Shown here piece by piece: positions 44,408 through 54,700 of a DNA stretch of 64,000 nt. Under the pieces are notes generated by a model. It saw only the letters and a program-made list of their open reading frames with translations. It was not told the origin of the DNA and did no database searches. The stretch is taken from the NCBI GenBank assembly GCA_012839295.1, contig DUNO01000011.1, positions 35,484 through 99,483 of the forward strand, given 5' to 3'. Origin of the DNA: Clostridiales bacterium. Lineage in GTDB: Bacteria > Bacillota > Clostridia > Lachnospirales > Lachnospiraceae. The position numbers were made by a program, and so were the translations under genes. Numbering within the stretch: position 1 is the stretch's first letter; every line of letters begins with the position of its first letter.

Positions 44408-45483
44408 AACGCCTCCTTCAAAATTACGATATTCTTTGTCAACTGCTTAAACCGTTTATCTAATAATAACTTAATTACTATTATGAGTATTGTAATTAAT
44501 CTTATTCTCCCCCTTGCATAATGCCTGCCTTCCAATACTTTCTCCTCAAAATCGGGGGTGACTTGGATTTTATCCCCATAAATGCTATATAGAATTCCCA
44601 TAGCTCCCAGGGCTTGTCCTGTGGAACAGGGATCGCCGGTGCCAAACCTTATTGTAGACCTTAATTCCTTCGGAAGCATATGCTTTAATATTTTTTTCAG
44701 GCTTTTAAAGGTCACCTGAAAGCCTTCCTTATTTATCTCCAGCCGTATAAAATCAAGGATCAAGTCCAGCTTCCCCTTGATATTATGAACCGATTCAAGG
44801 ATTGCTTTTATCTTTTCTATAAAATTCCTGATAAAGGCTATTACCCTTTCCTTTATTTCTTTTATTTTCATATGGATACGCTTAAAAACTGATCCTTTTT
44901 CCTCTTCCTGGGATCCCTCCAAATCAGGTTCCATTTCCCAAACCGTCTCCGCTTCTGCCCGTGTTTCTGTTCCTGGCTTTGCTTCTGTCCCTGTATCATT
45001 CCCTGTTTCTTTCTCAACCAATACCGCTTTTTTATCCGATATCAGTTCCTTTTCATTTATTGTATCCCGCTTTTCGTCAGTTATGTCAAGCTGGCTCATT
45101 TCATTTTTCCCAGTTTTTAAAGGCTTAGCCTTTAGAGGCTTCTTTCCAGCTTTTGCATTTTTTTTGGTCCTGACCTGCTCCGCTTCTTTCTTAAGCTTCC
45201 CCGCCTTGGGCTTCCTCGGCTGCAGGTTATCATAAATTGTAAACCACAGTACCTTAACGAAGATATGGAATCCCCCGTCCGTATGTGATACCCTGGCCCG
45301 GACCAACTGGAACAGCCAGCCCACCTTACCCTCCAGGGTAAACAGTTCATGGCCGTGCTCTGCCCTTACCCTATAGCTGACCGGATCAAAAAGAATGATG
45401 AGGACGGCCAGCAAAAATAAGCCAAGCACGGCCAGCAGTAATATCCCTATTATTTTCAATATAAGCAGAATTACCAGGAGCAT
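44404..45483 (-). CDS. DUF2953 membrane protein
   Basis: A 359-residue protein with one strong N-terminal membrane segment (residues 3-33), a beta-rich part (SYRVRAEHGHELFTLEGKVGWLFQLV), a Lys/Glu-rich low-complexity linker (~85-190), and the conserved DUF2953 end (STIRFGTGDPCSTGQALGAMGILYSIYG, RGRIRLITILIIVIKLLLDKRFK split over residues ~280-345). In sporulating Firmicutes it regularly precedes ytfJ, suggesting a spore role; mechanism unknown. Confidence 0.85.
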   Translation of the reverse strand: MLLVILLILKIIGILLLAVLGLFLLAVLIILFDPVSYRVRAEHGHELFTLEGKVGWLFQLVRARVSHTDGGFHIFVKVLWFTIYDNLQPRKPKAGKLKKEAEQVRTKKNAKAGKKPLKAKPLKTGKNEMSQLDITDEKRDTINEKELISDKKAVLVEKETGNDTGTEAKPGTETRAEAETVWEMEPDLEGSQEEEKGSVFKRIHMKIKEIKERVIAFIRNFIEKIKAILESVHNIKGKLDLILDFIRLEINKEGFQVTFKSLKKILKHMLPKELRSTIRFGTGDPCSTGQALGAMGILYSIYGDKIQVTPDFEEKVLEGRHYARGRIRLITILIIVIKLLLDKRFKQLTKNIVILKEAL

Positions 45484-45518
45484 ATATCCACATCAACCGC
45501 CAATCATCATCATTTTAT

Positions 45519-45552
45519 TTTCTTATGTAAAGTAATTTCTTATGTAAAGTAA
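45519..45552. repeat. 17-bp tandem duplication over a stop codon
   Basis: TTTCTTATGTAAAGTAA occurs twice head to tail. The right copy contains the stop codon and last codons of the 102-residue gene on the minus strand; the left copy is just downstream. Confidence 0.9.
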
Positions 45553-45848
45553 CTTCTCACATCAAATTCCCCCGTATTGTGATAAACCTCCATTATCATT
45601 TCCCGGACAAGGCCGATCGCTTCCTCTCTTCCTTTGGCAAGTCCAATCACATGGATATTGGTTCTCTTATAATGGGGAAACAACAGTTCATTCGCCTCGA
45701 GGATATCAAATAAATTATTGGGATTTGAGGCAAGGGCAACAAGGTACACACCGTAAGCAGCCTCCCGGTTATTGATGGAAGCAATTACCCTTTCCTTCTT
45801 CCTTTCCAGCTTTTCACCGACATAAAGTCGTGAGGACCATAAAACCAT
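45540..45848 (-). CDS. Unrecognised 102-residue protein
   Basis: I do not recognise a family. The protein has no membrane segment; the layout looks like alternating helix and strand (REAAYGVYLVALASNPNNLF, NIHVIGLAKGREEAIGLVREM). The phrase FDILEANELLFPHYKRTN looks conserved in style. A weak AGAGG site precedes ATG 45848. It lies 56 bp upstream of the DUF2953-ytfJ pair on the same strand, so a shared transcript is possible. Confidence 0.6.
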   Translation of the reverse strand: MVLWSSRLYVGEKLERKKERVIASINNREAAYGVYLVALASNPNNLFDILEANELLFPHYKRTNIHVIGLAKGREEAIGLVREMIMEVYHNTGEFDVRSYFT

Positions 45849-45950
45849 AGAAAAATAATACCTCTTTCACTCAAAATTTAATATCCCCTGTTCGAATAAA
45901 GAACTGATTTACCTAATAGTATACCACATATTACCAGAAAAAATACAGTC

Positions 45951-47372
45951 CTATTCTGTCATTATCTCATTTATTATCTCTACACATGCGGCTTTTTCAT
46001 ATTCATCCGAGCAGCGCCCAAGGCTATAGAGGACATAATCCATGACCTCCTTATGGTCAACAAAGAATACGGGTATCTTATTCATCGTATTTGCCATGAC
46101 CGCCCGGGTAACCATCCGGTCACTCCGCTCAAATAATGCTGACAGCTCTTTAATTAATGCCTTCTTTTCCTCATAGATCCTATCCTCATCCGCGATTTTC
46201 CCCGGAGCTTCCTGCTTATCAAAATCGATAAATAAGCTGCTGGACAATAAATCCTGGGAACAGAGCAGTACCTGCAGCAGCTGCTCCAGCATCAGGCCTG
46301 CAGTCAGGGGCTTCTGCCTTTCCTTCACCTCATACAGCGCATTCTCCAGAAGAGAGAGCTCATAGGAAATCGATTCCTGGACACCTTCCAGCTCTGTCAG
46401 CAGCTCCAGCAGTTCCCCGGAGGGGTTACTCTTTAACTTACTTTCAAACTGTTTGTTAATTTCACTGATGATACGGATTGCCGCCTCTTCGGCATGCTCC
46501 GTGCCGGATCCAGCCATGCCCGCATAGGGGGTGCATAAAAGAAGGGCATAGATCTCATTGGTAATCTCCTGAAGCCCGATATAAGCCGTGGTTTCCGTTT
46601 CCAGCATCAGGGTCGCAGCCTGCAATAAAACAAGGGCTTCCTTATAAGCCTCCTCGGTAATATCCTTAAAGGCTATACCGGATAAGCGGTGCTTTTTTTC
46701 CCACAGCTCCGGGTAAAGCCTCTCCAGCTCTTCCCCCGGATACAGCATAGCGGAGGTGCGCAGGATATATAAGAATGCCTCCAGCGAATTCGTGTCCGAA
46801 CCCAAATAGGCATCGATACTGCCCTTAATCAACTCAAAATACTTCTGCTTTGTAACACGGACAGGCAGCTGCCCCAGCATCTCCTTGATCCTTTCGTTGA
46901 TGATAACATTATCCCCTGAATCAAAGATATACCGGAGGATCTCCTTTGCAAGCTCCTCTTCGTCCACCGCTTCGACGGTTCCTTTAAACCGGTACTCCAC
47001 CCTGTTAATTACATGCTCATATATCTGAAAAAGATCCGTGTAGGCTGTTAAAGCCTCTACATGTCCCGTATTATCCCTACGTATCCCATCTATGCTGCGG
47101 ACCCACTTCTCCCTGGCTTCCCCGCTTTGCTTTTGTAAAATACCTTCCTTAATAATTGTATTTAACTGCTCCAGCGTCTCCAGGGCAGTCTTGCTCCAGG
47201 TATTCCCATCATCACAGAAGGCCTCATAGAAGGAAAAATAATGCATCGCAAGCCTGACCTTTGCATAAGCAAGGTACTGGTCTGAGAGCTGGTTAAATAG
47301 CTGGGGAATTGCCGCCTCTAATTGCTTCCCCTGCTGGATATCCTTACAAATACGTTTCGTGTTTTTATTCAT
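45951..47372 (-). CDS. Unrecognised 473-residue helical protein
   Basis: No family recognised. The protein is soluble by composition, rich in Leu, Glu and Ala, and almost entirely predicted helix (for example LEELLQVL-type heptads and EEAYKEALVLLQAATLMLETET). No signal peptide or catalytic motif is visible. Start ATG 47372 follows AGGATGG. Gaps of ~100 bp on its 3' side and ~285 bp on its 5' side make it likely monocistronic. Confidence 0.65.
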   Translation of the reverse strand: MNKNTKRICKDIQQGKQLEAAIPQLFNQLSDQYLAYAKVRLAMHYFSFYEAFCDDGNTWSKTALETLEQLNTIIKEGILQKQSGEAREKWVRSIDGIRRDNTGHVEALTAYTDLFQIYEHVINRVEYRFKGTVEAVDEEELAKEILRYIFDSGDNVIINERIKEMLGQLPVRVTKQKYFELIKGSIDAYLGSDTNSLEAFLYILRTSAMLYPGEELERLYPELWEKKHRLSGIAFKDITEEAYKEALVLLQAATLMLETETTAYIGLQEITNEIYALLLCTPYAGMAGSGTEHAEEAAIRIISEINKQFESKLKSNPSGELLELLTELEGVQESISYELSLLENALYEVKERQKPLTAGLMLEQLLQVLLCSQDLLSSSLFIDFDKQEAPGKIADEDRIYEEKKALIKELSALFERSDRMVTRAVMANTMNKIPVFFVDHKEVMDYVLYSLGRCSDEYEKAACVEIINEIMTE

Positions 47373-47401
47373 TGTTTATACCATCCTGTTCTTCTCCATG
47401 T

Positions 47402-47440
47402 AAATTATGAGAAGTTACCTCTTGACTTCTCATTAAAGTC
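47402..47440. other. Intergenic hairpins upstream of the 473-residue gene
   Basis: ATGAGAAGT / ACTTCTCAT stem (about 47407-47434). Further left toward the rhomboid-like gene, 47569-47606 holds GAAGTGCCTATTAT / ATAATAAGCACCTC, a long imperfect stem with GGTTTT on its plus side. The second may end the rhomboid-like transcript. Confidence 0.45.
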
Positions 47441-47657
47441 ATTCTATATAATCATTTCTTCTTCGTTCTTATACTACTTATTATAACAGCAAACCACTCC
47501 AGGCACTAGACATATATTACATATTTCCTATGATTTTACCGCCACGGGCATTCCCTAAAATTCCAGGTATTAAGAAGTGCCTATTATAAATATAATAAGC
47601 ACCTCGGTTTTCCAATTATTTAATTCTCCAGCCGAACTCAGCCGGCAATAGACCCAT

Positions 47658-48530
47658 TTACTTTTTCGTCACATGCTCATGGGTAAACAGATGATCCATG
47701 CAATATTCATAATTGCCGTCACATTTGGAACAGAAGCGGAACTCCAAATTGTCACCGTCCAGCTCCGTCCTTCCGCAGACTGCACATTTATGCCTCGTTA
47801 TTACATTCTTCCCGCGAAACTGCGTAACCGTCCCATGGTTCCTGGGATCCTGCATCTGCCTGCGGTAATCCGCCTTACGCTTGATTTCGCTTGGGGAAAT
47901 CCTGCGGTAATTCCTGGTTCCGAAGAAGAACAGAAGGAAATTGCCAAAGGTTAATACCAGAGGAATGATTAATATTGCAGCGCCCTTTGAAATGTAATTG
48001 TAAATGTAATAGAGGTAAATAATACCCTCCAGGACCGCCATATATTTCGCCTTGACGGGAATCAGGAAGTAGATATAAAACTGTACGTTCGGATACAGCG
48101 CAGCAAAGGCAAAAAACATAGTGCTGCAGATCAAGCCCATGGAATCAAAGGCAGGAAAGCTGATCCCCGTAACCAGGTAAATAATCAGGTAGCCTATAAT
48201 GTTTAGTATCACTCCTGAAAAGAAATACAGGTTTAACCGGAAGGCTCCCCAATTCTGCTCCAGGGAATTGCCGATCATATAATAAAAATAGGTTGATATG
48301 GCAAAAAAGATGATATTACGGATGTCACTATAGGGTATGATGAAGGTAACCAGCCTCCAGACCTGTCCCTGTAACACCTTCCCAAAATCCAGGGAAAGAT
48401 ACGTGACCAATACATCCGGCATAAAGGTACCAAGGATCAGACCCAGGCAAAATATGCCCACAATATATTTCATCAGGTTCGGGATCGCGTACCTCCCAAA
48501 TTTTCTTTCCATTTTATTTATCAAATTCAC
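47658..48530 (-). CDS. Rhomboid-like membrane protein with C-terminal zinc ribbon
   Basis: About 290 residues. Residues ~15-205 show six hydrophobic segments with the rhomboid layout (LQGQVWRLVTFIIPYSDI resembles the L1 WR motif; NSLEQNWGAFRLNLYFFSG). The GxSG catalytic serine position reads SMGLICSTMFF, and no matching TM6 histidine is evident, so it is likely a pseudoprotease. The C-terminal ~45 residues have CAVCGRTELDG and CSKCDGNYEYC, a zinc ribbon. Start is uncertain: GTG 48530 after AGGTGTTGAC, or ATG 48512. It directly follows corA. Confidence 0.7.
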   Translation of the reverse strand: MNLINKMERKFGRYAIPNLMKYIVGIFCLGLILGTFMPDVLVTYLSLDFGKVLQGQVWRLVTFIIPYSDIRNIIFFAISTYFYYMIGNSLEQNWGAFRLNLYFFSGVILNIIGYLIIYLVTGISFPAFDSMGLICSTMFFAFAALYPNVQFYIYFLIPVKAKYMAVLEGIIYLYYIYNYISKGAAILIIPLVLTFGNFLLFFFGTRNYRRISPSEIKRKADYRRQMQDPRNHGTVTQFRGKNVITRHKCAVCGRTELDGDNLEFRFCSKCDGNYEYCMDHLFTHEHVTKK

Positions 48531-48532
48531 GT

Positions 48533-48552
48533 CAACACCTGTACCTTTCAAA
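48533..48552 (-). repeat. Leader motif copy before the rhomboid-like gene
   Basis: Minus strand TTTGAAAGGTACAGGTGTTG, matching the core GAAAGG(C/T)AC(G/A)GGTGT of the glf and glycosyltransferase leaders. Confidence 0.5.
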
Positions 48553-48557
48553 TACAA

Positions 48558-49493
48558 CTAGAATACCTTTTTCTTCCTGAAAATAAGCACGGTAATAGCA
48601 GCAATAACCAGTGCGGCACATACTGCTATAATAAACGCATAGGGATTATCCTGTCCGGGAATGTGCGAAAAATTCATTCCGTAAAAGCTAGCAATCATCG
48701 TGGGTATGGAAAGAACAATCGTAATAGCGGCTAAAAACTTCATAACAATATTCTGATTATTTGATATAATTGAAGCAAATGCATCCATCGTTCCACTCAA
48801 AATACCGCTATAAATATTCGCCATCTCAATGGCCTGCTTATTCTCAATAATCAGATCTTCCAATAGATCCTCATCCTCCGGATAGTGTTTGATATTCTCC
48901 AGCTTTAACATTTTTTCAAATACAACTTCATTGGAGCGTAGTGAGGTTGTGAAATATACCAAGCTTTTTTCCAATTCCAATAAATCAATCAGCTCACGAT
49001 TCTGTGTTGAAATATGAAGCTTACGTTCAATTTCTTCACTTTTCCGGTCAATCGTACGCAGATCCTGAAGGAATGTTGAAGCATTCCGGTAAAGAATCTG
49101 GATGATAAACCTGGTCTTCTTATAAGTATAGAAATCTCTGACACGGCCATCAATAAAGCATTTTAGTACCGGCGTCTCCTCCAGGCATACTGTAATCATG
49201 TAATTATCAGCTACGATGATTCCAAGTGGAATTGTAACATAGCGGTCCTTATCATTTCTTCTCTCGAGTGCGGGAATATCTACTATGATCAAGGTATAAT
49301 TATCCTCAACCTCAATTCTGGCCCGTTCTTCCTCATCCAAAGGGGCCCTAAGATGATCCACGTCAATTCCTGTTGCTTCAGCAATTTCCATTAACTCCGT
49401 TGCAGAGGGAGCGGTCATCGCAACCCAGCATCCTTCCGTAATTCCGGTCATTCTCTGCAATGAACCTTCTGCCGTTCTAAAAATATCAATCAT
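48558..49493 (-). CDS. corA: CorA family divalent cation transporter
   Basis: About 311 residues: a large cytoplasmic funnel domain then two C-terminal membrane helices with the signature YGMNF after SIPTMIASF (about residue 275). Transports Mg2+ or other divalent metals. The usual F-x-P-L-T lead is replaced by FLAAITIVLSIPTM, which still fits 2-TM-GxN proteins. ATG 49493 (AAGGAGCATTT) preferred over the track's GTG 49508. Confidence 0.9.
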   Translation of the reverse strand: MIDIFRTAEGSLQRMTGITEGCWVAMTAPSATELMEIAEATGIDVDHLRAPLDEEERARIEVEDNYTLIIVDIPALERRNDKDRYVTIPLGIIVADNYMITVCLEETPVLKCFIDGRVRDFYTYKKTRFIIQILYRNASTFLQDLRTIDRKSEEIERKLHISTQNRELIDLLELEKSLVYFTTSLRSNEVVFEKMLKLENIKHYPEDEDLLEDLIIENKQAIEMANIYSGILSGTMDAFASIISNNQNIVMKFLAAITIVLSIPTMIASFYGMNFSHIPGQDNPYAFIIAVCAALVIAAITVLIFRKKKVF

Positions 49494-50084
49494 AAATGCT
49501 CCTTCCACTGCCTATGAGCAGGTACACCCTCCGGGTATATATTCCTCCCGAAGTATATACAGGAAAACAGCACCCAGACCTAGCGAACCGGATTTTGGCC
49601 GGCTGTGCCCTTAACATATCCTCTACTACTCATAGCAGTCCCTATTAAATTTTGTTTTCGTATTGGATTCTGACTACTACCAGGGCCGGCTTCCATCCAT
49701 ACCACATCCTTTTTTCCTAAAATTTGTAAAACAATGGGCAATTTAATAGCCCATTCTATTTTTTATATTCTTCCGGGAACATGCCCCCCGTCGGGTGCAG
49801 TGAAAAAGATGAATTTCCGAGGGAATTCATCTTAATTCAGTAGCAGGTTTCTTTTTAACCTGAACTTATTATAAGTTTTTATCCTACCTTTGTCAAATAA
49901 AACAAAAATTAATAATATTTATAATTTCCTAAGAAAATTTTCTTATGCGGAGTATGGCCAATAAATGTTTTAAGGGGCGGCACATTATTTTTTGCATTTT
50001 TTGTTGCATTTTTTCCTAATATGGCATATAAATTTACTTAAGGGTATTTTTATTTCCATATAATCCCAACCAAAAATTAATGTG
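49494..50084. other. Long structured gap upstream of corA and the activase
   Basis: No gene recognised in about 590 bp. Inverted repeats: GTATATATTC/GAAGTATATAC (49535-49560), CCGGATTTTGGCCGG (49588-49602), AATGGGC/GCCCATT followed by a CTATTTTTTATATT tail on the plus strand (49733-49770), AGATGAATT/AATTCATCT (49807-49832). The third looks like a plus-strand terminator with no annotated gene before it. I compared it mentally with the M-box Mg2+ riboswitch and did not find its conserved core. Confidence 0.5.
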
Positions 50085-50113
50085 TTGAACTTAAGAATTT
50101 GTTGGCGTATAAT
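50085..50113 (+). promoter_or_regulatory. Promoter of the activase gene
   Basis: TTGAAC, 17-nt spacer, TATAAT, 51 nt upstream of the ATG. Confidence 0.75.
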
Positions 50114-50164
50114 AAAGAAAGTTGACTTTTATCTTTATATGTAGTAAACAGGGAGTGATTTAGA

Positions 50165-53100
50165 ATGAAGAAGATCTATAGCCTCGGTATAGATATTGGT
50201 TCCACCACCGTTAAAATAGTGATTATCAATAATGACGGAACGCTGCTTTTTTCCGATTATGAGCGTCACTTTGCCAATATACAGGAGACCCTGGCCAGCT
50301 TAATTAAAAAGGCCCAGGAAAAGCTCGGGGATGTTGCCGTATCGCCTGTCATCACAGGTTCAGGCGGCTTAACCATCTCAAAGCACCTTGACATCCCCTT
50401 TGTCCAGGAGGTAGTCGCAGTATCGACCTCCCTGCAGGACTATGCTCCACATACCGATGTAGCCATCGAGCTGGGCGGTGAGGATGCGAAGATTATTTAT
50501 TTTTCCAATGGAATCGAACAGCGTATGAACGGAATCTGTGCCGGAGGTACAGGCTCCTTTATTGACCAGATGGCAAGCCTCCTAAAGACAGATGCTTCGG
50601 GCCTTAACGAATATGCCAAAAGCTATCAGGCCATCTATCCCATTGCTGCACGCTGCGGTGTATTTGCAAAATCGGATATCCAGCCCTTAATTAATGAGGG
50701 TGCCACAAAGCCGGATCTTTCCGCTTCCATCTTCCAGGCTGTTGTCAACCAGACGATCAGCGGCCTGGCCTGTGGAAAGCCCATCCGCGGCAATGTGGCC
50801 TTTCTGGGCGGCCCCTTACATTTCCTTGGGGAATTAAAAAACGCTTTTATCCGTACCCTGAATTTAAAGGAGGACCAGGTCATTGCCCCCGAGCATTCCC
50901 ATCTGTTCGCTGCCTTGGGTGCGGCAATGAACGCAAAGCAGGACTCCCAGGCTGACTTATCCGGCTTATATGAGAAGCTGTCCCATGGAATCAAAATGGA
51001 CTTTGAAGTAAACCGGCTGCAGCCCCTATTTACAAGCGAAGATGATTACCAGGCCTTTATAGACAAGCATTCTGTACATACGGTCAAAAAAGGCGATTTA
51101 AATACTTATGAAGGAAACTGCTTCCTGGGCATTGATGCCGGCTCCACCACCACTAAGGTGGCCCTGGTGGGCGAGGACGGCTCCCTATTATACTCCTTCT
51201 ACAGCAATAATAACGGCAGCCCCCTTAAAACCACCATACGGGCGGTCAAGGAAATCTACGACCTCCTGCCGGAAAACGCCAGGATCGTGCGCTCCTGCTC
51301 CACCGGTTACGGGGAAGCCCTGATCAAGGCCGCATTAATGCTTGATGAAGGCGAGGTAGAAACTGTGGCCCACTATCATGCTGCCGCCTTTTTCGAGCCT
51401 GAGGTGGACTGCATCCTGGATATCGGCGGACAGGACATGAAATGTATTAAGATCAAGAATGAATCTGTTGATAATGTCCTGTTAAATGAAGCCTGCTCCT
51501 CCGGCTGCGGCTCCTTTATCGAAACCTTTGCAAAATCCTTAAATTATGAAGTCCAGGATTTCGCCAAGGTTGCCCTGTATGCCGAAAATCCTATTGACCT
51601 GGGAACCCGTTGTACCGTATTCATGAATTCAAAGGTAAAGCAGGCCCAGAAGGAAGGGGCTACCGTTGCGGATATCTCCGCCGGCCTGGCTTATTCCGTT
51701 ATTAAAAATGCATTATATAAGGTAATTAAAATTACCAATCCCCGGGATCTTGGTAAAAAGATGGTTGTCCAGGGCGGGACTTTTTATAATGATGCGGTTC
51801 TTCGGAGCTTTGAGACCATCTCCGGCTGCGAAGCCGTACGGCCTGATATTGCGGGCATTATGGGCGCCTTCGGAGCGGCTTTGATTGCACGGGAGCACTA
51901 TGAAGGTGAAGCTACCTCCATGCTTTCCATTGATGCCATTAATGAGCTGAAATTTGAAACCGCACTGGCGCGCTGCAAGCGCTGTACCAACAGCTGCCTG
52001 CTCACCATTAATAAATTCACCGGGGGAAGGCAGTTCATCTCCGGAAACCGCTGTGAGCGGGGACTGGGCAAGGAAAAGAATGTTGATAATATCCCCAACC
52101 TTTTTGAATATAAGCTGAACCGCTATTTTGCATATGAGCCGCTGCCGGAGGCAGAGGCTGTGCGCGGCGTCGTTGGGATCCCCAGGGTACTGAACATGTA
52201 CGAGAATTACCCCTTCTGGCACACCTTCTTTACCAAGCTGGGCTACCGGGTAGTGCTGTCGCCAACCTCCAGCCGGAAGATCTATGAGCTGGGAATCGAA
52301 TCCATTCCCAGTGAATCCGAATGCTATCCGGCAAAACTGGTACACGGGCATGTGAAATGGTTAATTGACCAGGGGGTCCGCTATATCTTCTATCCCAGCA
52401 TCCCCTATGAGCGAAAGGAGATCCCCGGCGCCAACAACCATTACAACTGCCCCATTGTAACCTCCTATCCTGAGAATATTAAGAACAATGTCGAGGAGCT
52501 TAAGGATTCTTCCATCCTCTTTGAAAGCCCCTTCCTGTCCTTTGAAAATATTGAAATTGCCGGCAACCGCCTGGTGGAATTGTTCGCCTGCAAGCCCGGT
52601 ATCTCTGAAAAGGAAGTAAGGTCCGCCGTCACTGCGGCTTGGGCAGAGCTGTCTGTTGCAAGGGAGGATATGTGCAAAAAAGGCGAGGAGACCATTGCCT
52701 ATCTGCAAGCTTCCGGCAGAAAGGGCATTGTACTGGCAGGCCGTCCCTACCATGTGGATCCCGAGATCCATCATGGTATACCGGAGCTAATCAACTCCTA
52801 TGGTGTAGCCGTCCTTACAGAGGATGCTATCTCCCACCTCGGCGAAATCGACCGCCCTACCATTGTAGTGGATCAATGGATGTACCACTCCAGGCTATAT
52901 GCTGCGGCCTCCTACGTCCGCACCCAGCCGAACCTGGAGCTCATCCAATTAAACTCCTTTGGCTGCGGCCTGGATGCGGTAACCACGGACCAGGTCAACG
53001 ATATACTCTCAAAATCGGGTAAAATCTATACTGTATTGAAGATAGATGAAGTAAATAACCTGGGTGCAGCAAGGATCCGTATCCGTTCGCTCCTGTCTGC

Positions 53101-54454
53101 TGTCCGTGAACGTGAGACCAAGCACCTTAAGGCGAATGTAGTTTCCTCCGCCCACAACCGGGTAATATTTACGGAAGAAATGAGGGAAACCTATACGATT
53201 CTTGCCCCGCAGATGTCTCCGATCCATTTTGACCTATTGGAGCCTGCACTCAGAAGCGGCGGCTACAAGGTTGAGGTACTGCCAAATGACAACCGTCAGG
53301 CCGTGGATGTTGGTCTGCAATATGTAAATAACGATGCCTGCTATCCATCCCTAATGGTAGTAGGCCAGATCATGGACGCTCTGCTCTCGGGAAAATATGA
53401 TTTAAACAAAGTGGCTGTCATGATTACCCAGACCGGCGGGGGCTGCCGTGCCACCAACTATATCGGCTTCATCCGGAGGGCTTTGGAAAAAGCCGGTATG
53501 TCACAGATTCCTGTAGTCTCCTTAAGCGCCTCAGGCCTTGAGAAAAACCCGGGTCTTAAGATTACGCCCCAGCTGCTGATTACGGCAATGCAGGCCTTGG
53601 TTTACGGTGATGTCTTCATGCGTGTATTGTACCGGACCCGGCCCTATGAAAAAATCCCCGGCTCCGCCAATGCCCTTCACCATAAATGGAGGGATATCTG
53701 TATCAAGAGCCTTGAAAACGGTGCAAAATGGGGCGAATATAAAAAGAACCTCCGGGGAATCATCCAGGATTTTGATACCCTCTTACTGGATGAAACCGTG
53801 AAAAAGCCCAGGGTAGGCATTGTTGGGGAAATCCTTGTTAAGTTCCTTCCTTCCGCCAACAATTACCTGGTAGAGCTTCTGGAAGCAGAAGGAGCTGAGG
53901 CCGTAATGCCTGATTTACTCGATTTCTTCATGTACAGCTCCTATAACAATAACTTTAAGGCCAGATACCTTGGAAAGAAGAAAACCTCCGCATACATTGG
54001 AAATACAGTAATCTGGGCATTGGAAAGGCTCCGTTCGACCTCAACGAAGGCCTTCGAAAACAGCAGGCGTTTTACCCCTCCTGTACCGATTAAAACCTTG
54101 GCTGATTATGCTGAGACCGTGGTCTCTACCGGCAACCAGACCGGTGAGGGTTGGTTCCTGACCGGTGAGATGCTGGAGCTGATCCACTCCGGTGTTAAAA
54201 ACATTGTTTGTACCCAGCCTTTTGCCTGCCTGCCGAACCATATCGTAGGCAAGGGCGTTATCAAGGAAATACGCAGGCAATATCCGGAAGCTAACATCGT
54301 GGCTGTTGACTATGATCCGGGTGCCAGTGAGGTTAACCAATTAAACCGGATTAAGCTTATGCTGGCTACTGCGGTGAAGAATATGGATAAGAATGAGGTA
54401 CCTGCCGAAAAGGTGCATATGGAAAGTGCTCAGGGTGAGCTGCAGTATGAATAG
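50165..54454 (+). CDS. Acyl-CoA dehydratase activase-related protein (double BadF domain, DUF2229, HgdB-like)
   Basis: A 1,429-residue fusion. Two BadF/BcrA ASKHA ATPase domains: residues ~1-265 ([14 protein letters not shown]; Fe-S cysteine in [11 protein letters not shown] and [11 protein letters not shown]) and ~318-590 ([28 protein letters not shown] and [12 protein letters not shown]). Then a cysteine cluster [14 protein letters not shown], a DUF2229 domain (~660-900) and an HgdB-like 2-hydroxyacyl-CoA dehydratase domain (~950-1400; [28 protein letters not shown]). Such activators use ATP to inject a low-potential electron into a partner [4Fe-4S] protein. The natural partner and substrate of this fused family are unknown to me. 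RBS GGGAGTG; own promoter, monocistronic. Confidence 0.88.
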   Translation: MKKIYSLGIDIGSTTVKIVIINNDGTLLFSDYERHFANIQETLASLIKKAQEKLGDVAVSPVITGSGGLTISKHLDIPFVQEVVAVSTSLQDYAPHTDVAIELGGEDAKIIYFSNGIEQRMNGICAGGTGSFIDQMASLLKTDASGLNEYAKSYQAIYPIAARCGVFAKSDIQPLINEGATKPDLSASIFQAVVNQTISGLACGKPIRGNVAFLGGPLHFLGELKNAFIRTLNLKEDQVIAPEHSHLFAALGAAMNAKQDSQADLSGLYEKLSHGIKMDFEVNRLQPLFTSEDDYQAFIDKHSVHTVKKGDLNTYEGNCFLGIDAGSTTTKVALVGEDGSLLYSFYSNNNGSPLKTTIRAVKEIYDLLPENARIVRSCSTGYGEALIKAALMLDEGEVETVAHYHAAAFFEPEVDCILDIGGQDMKCIKIKNESVDNVLLNEACSSGCGSFIETFAKSLNYEVQDFAKVALYAENPIDLGTRCTVFMNSKVKQAQKEGATVADISAGLAYSVIKNALYKVIKITNPRDLGKKMVVQGGTFYNDAVLRSFETISGCEAVRPDIAGIMGAFGAALIAREHYEGEATSMLSIDAINELKFETALARCKRCTNSCLLTINKFTGGRQFISGNRCERGLGKEKNVDNIPNLFEYKLNRYFAYEPLPEAEAVRGVVGIPRVLNMYENYPFWHTFFTKLGYRVVLSPTSSRKIYELGIESIPSESECYPAKLVHGHVKWLIDQGVRYIFYPSIPYERKEIPGANNHYNCPIVTSYPENIKNNVEELKDSSILFESPFLSFENIEIAGNRLVELFACKPGISEKEVRSAVTAAWAELSVAREDMCKKGEETIAYLQASGRKGIVLAGRPYHVDPEIHHGIPELINSYGVAVLTEDAISHLGEIDRPTIVVDQWMYHSRLYAAASYVRTQPNLELIQLNSFGCGLDAVTTDQVNDILSKSGKIYTVLKIDEVNNLGAARIRIRSLLSAVRERETKHLKANVVSSAHNRVIFTEEMRETYTILAPQMSPIHFDLLEPALRSGGYKVEVLPNDNRQAVDVGLQYVNNDACYPSLMVVGQIMDALLSGKYDLNKVAVMITQTGGGCRATNYIGFIRRALEKAGMSQIPVVSLSASGLEKNPGLKITPQLLITAMQALVYGDVFMRVLYRTRPYEKIPGSANALHHKWRDICIKSLENGAKWGEYKKNLRGIIQDFDTLLLDETVKKPRVGIVGEILVKFLPSANNYLVELLEAEGAEAVMPDLLDFFMYSSYNNNFKARYLGKKKTSAYIGNTVIWALERLRSTSTKAFENSRRFTPPVPIKTLADYAETVVSTGNQTGEGWFLTGEMLELIHSGVKNIVCTQPFACLPNHIVGKGVIKEIRRQYPEANIVAVDYDPGASEVNQLNRIKLMLATAVKNMDKNEVPAEKVHMESAQGELQYE

Positions 54455-54570
54455 GGTATGAATGGGGCTGGATCTGGGTTGGGAATAAGGCTGGATTATG
54501 CTATTGGGTTTGGTCTTTGCGGGGGGTGTGAGTACACTTCCAGCATTAATATAGAATTTTATTTTAAAAC

Positions 54571-54627
54571 AATAACAAGAAGAGGGTGTTTTCTTTTTGT
54601 AGCACCCTCTGCCTGTTATTATTTTTA
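54571..54627. terminator. Bidirectional terminator between activase and permease
   Basis: AATAACA..AGAGGGTG, 14-nt loop, CACCCTCT..TGTTATT followed by ATTTTTAA on the plus strand and TGTTTTAAAA on the minus strand. Confidence 0.85.
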
Positions 54628-54700
54628 AAGAGATGTTATAAGGAAGATTATTTATGATGTGTTACGGGAGCTTTTCTTGGTGTTTTGTTTCTTCGGGTTT

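Noticed and set aside
49494-49800. M-box Mg2+ riboswitch upstream of corA
   Set aside because: The position is suggestive but I could not find the conserved M-box core segments; only generic hairpins are present.
51713-52351. 212-codon minus-strand ORF inside the activase gene
   Set aside because: Antisense shadow; the sense frame has clear domain motifs throughout.
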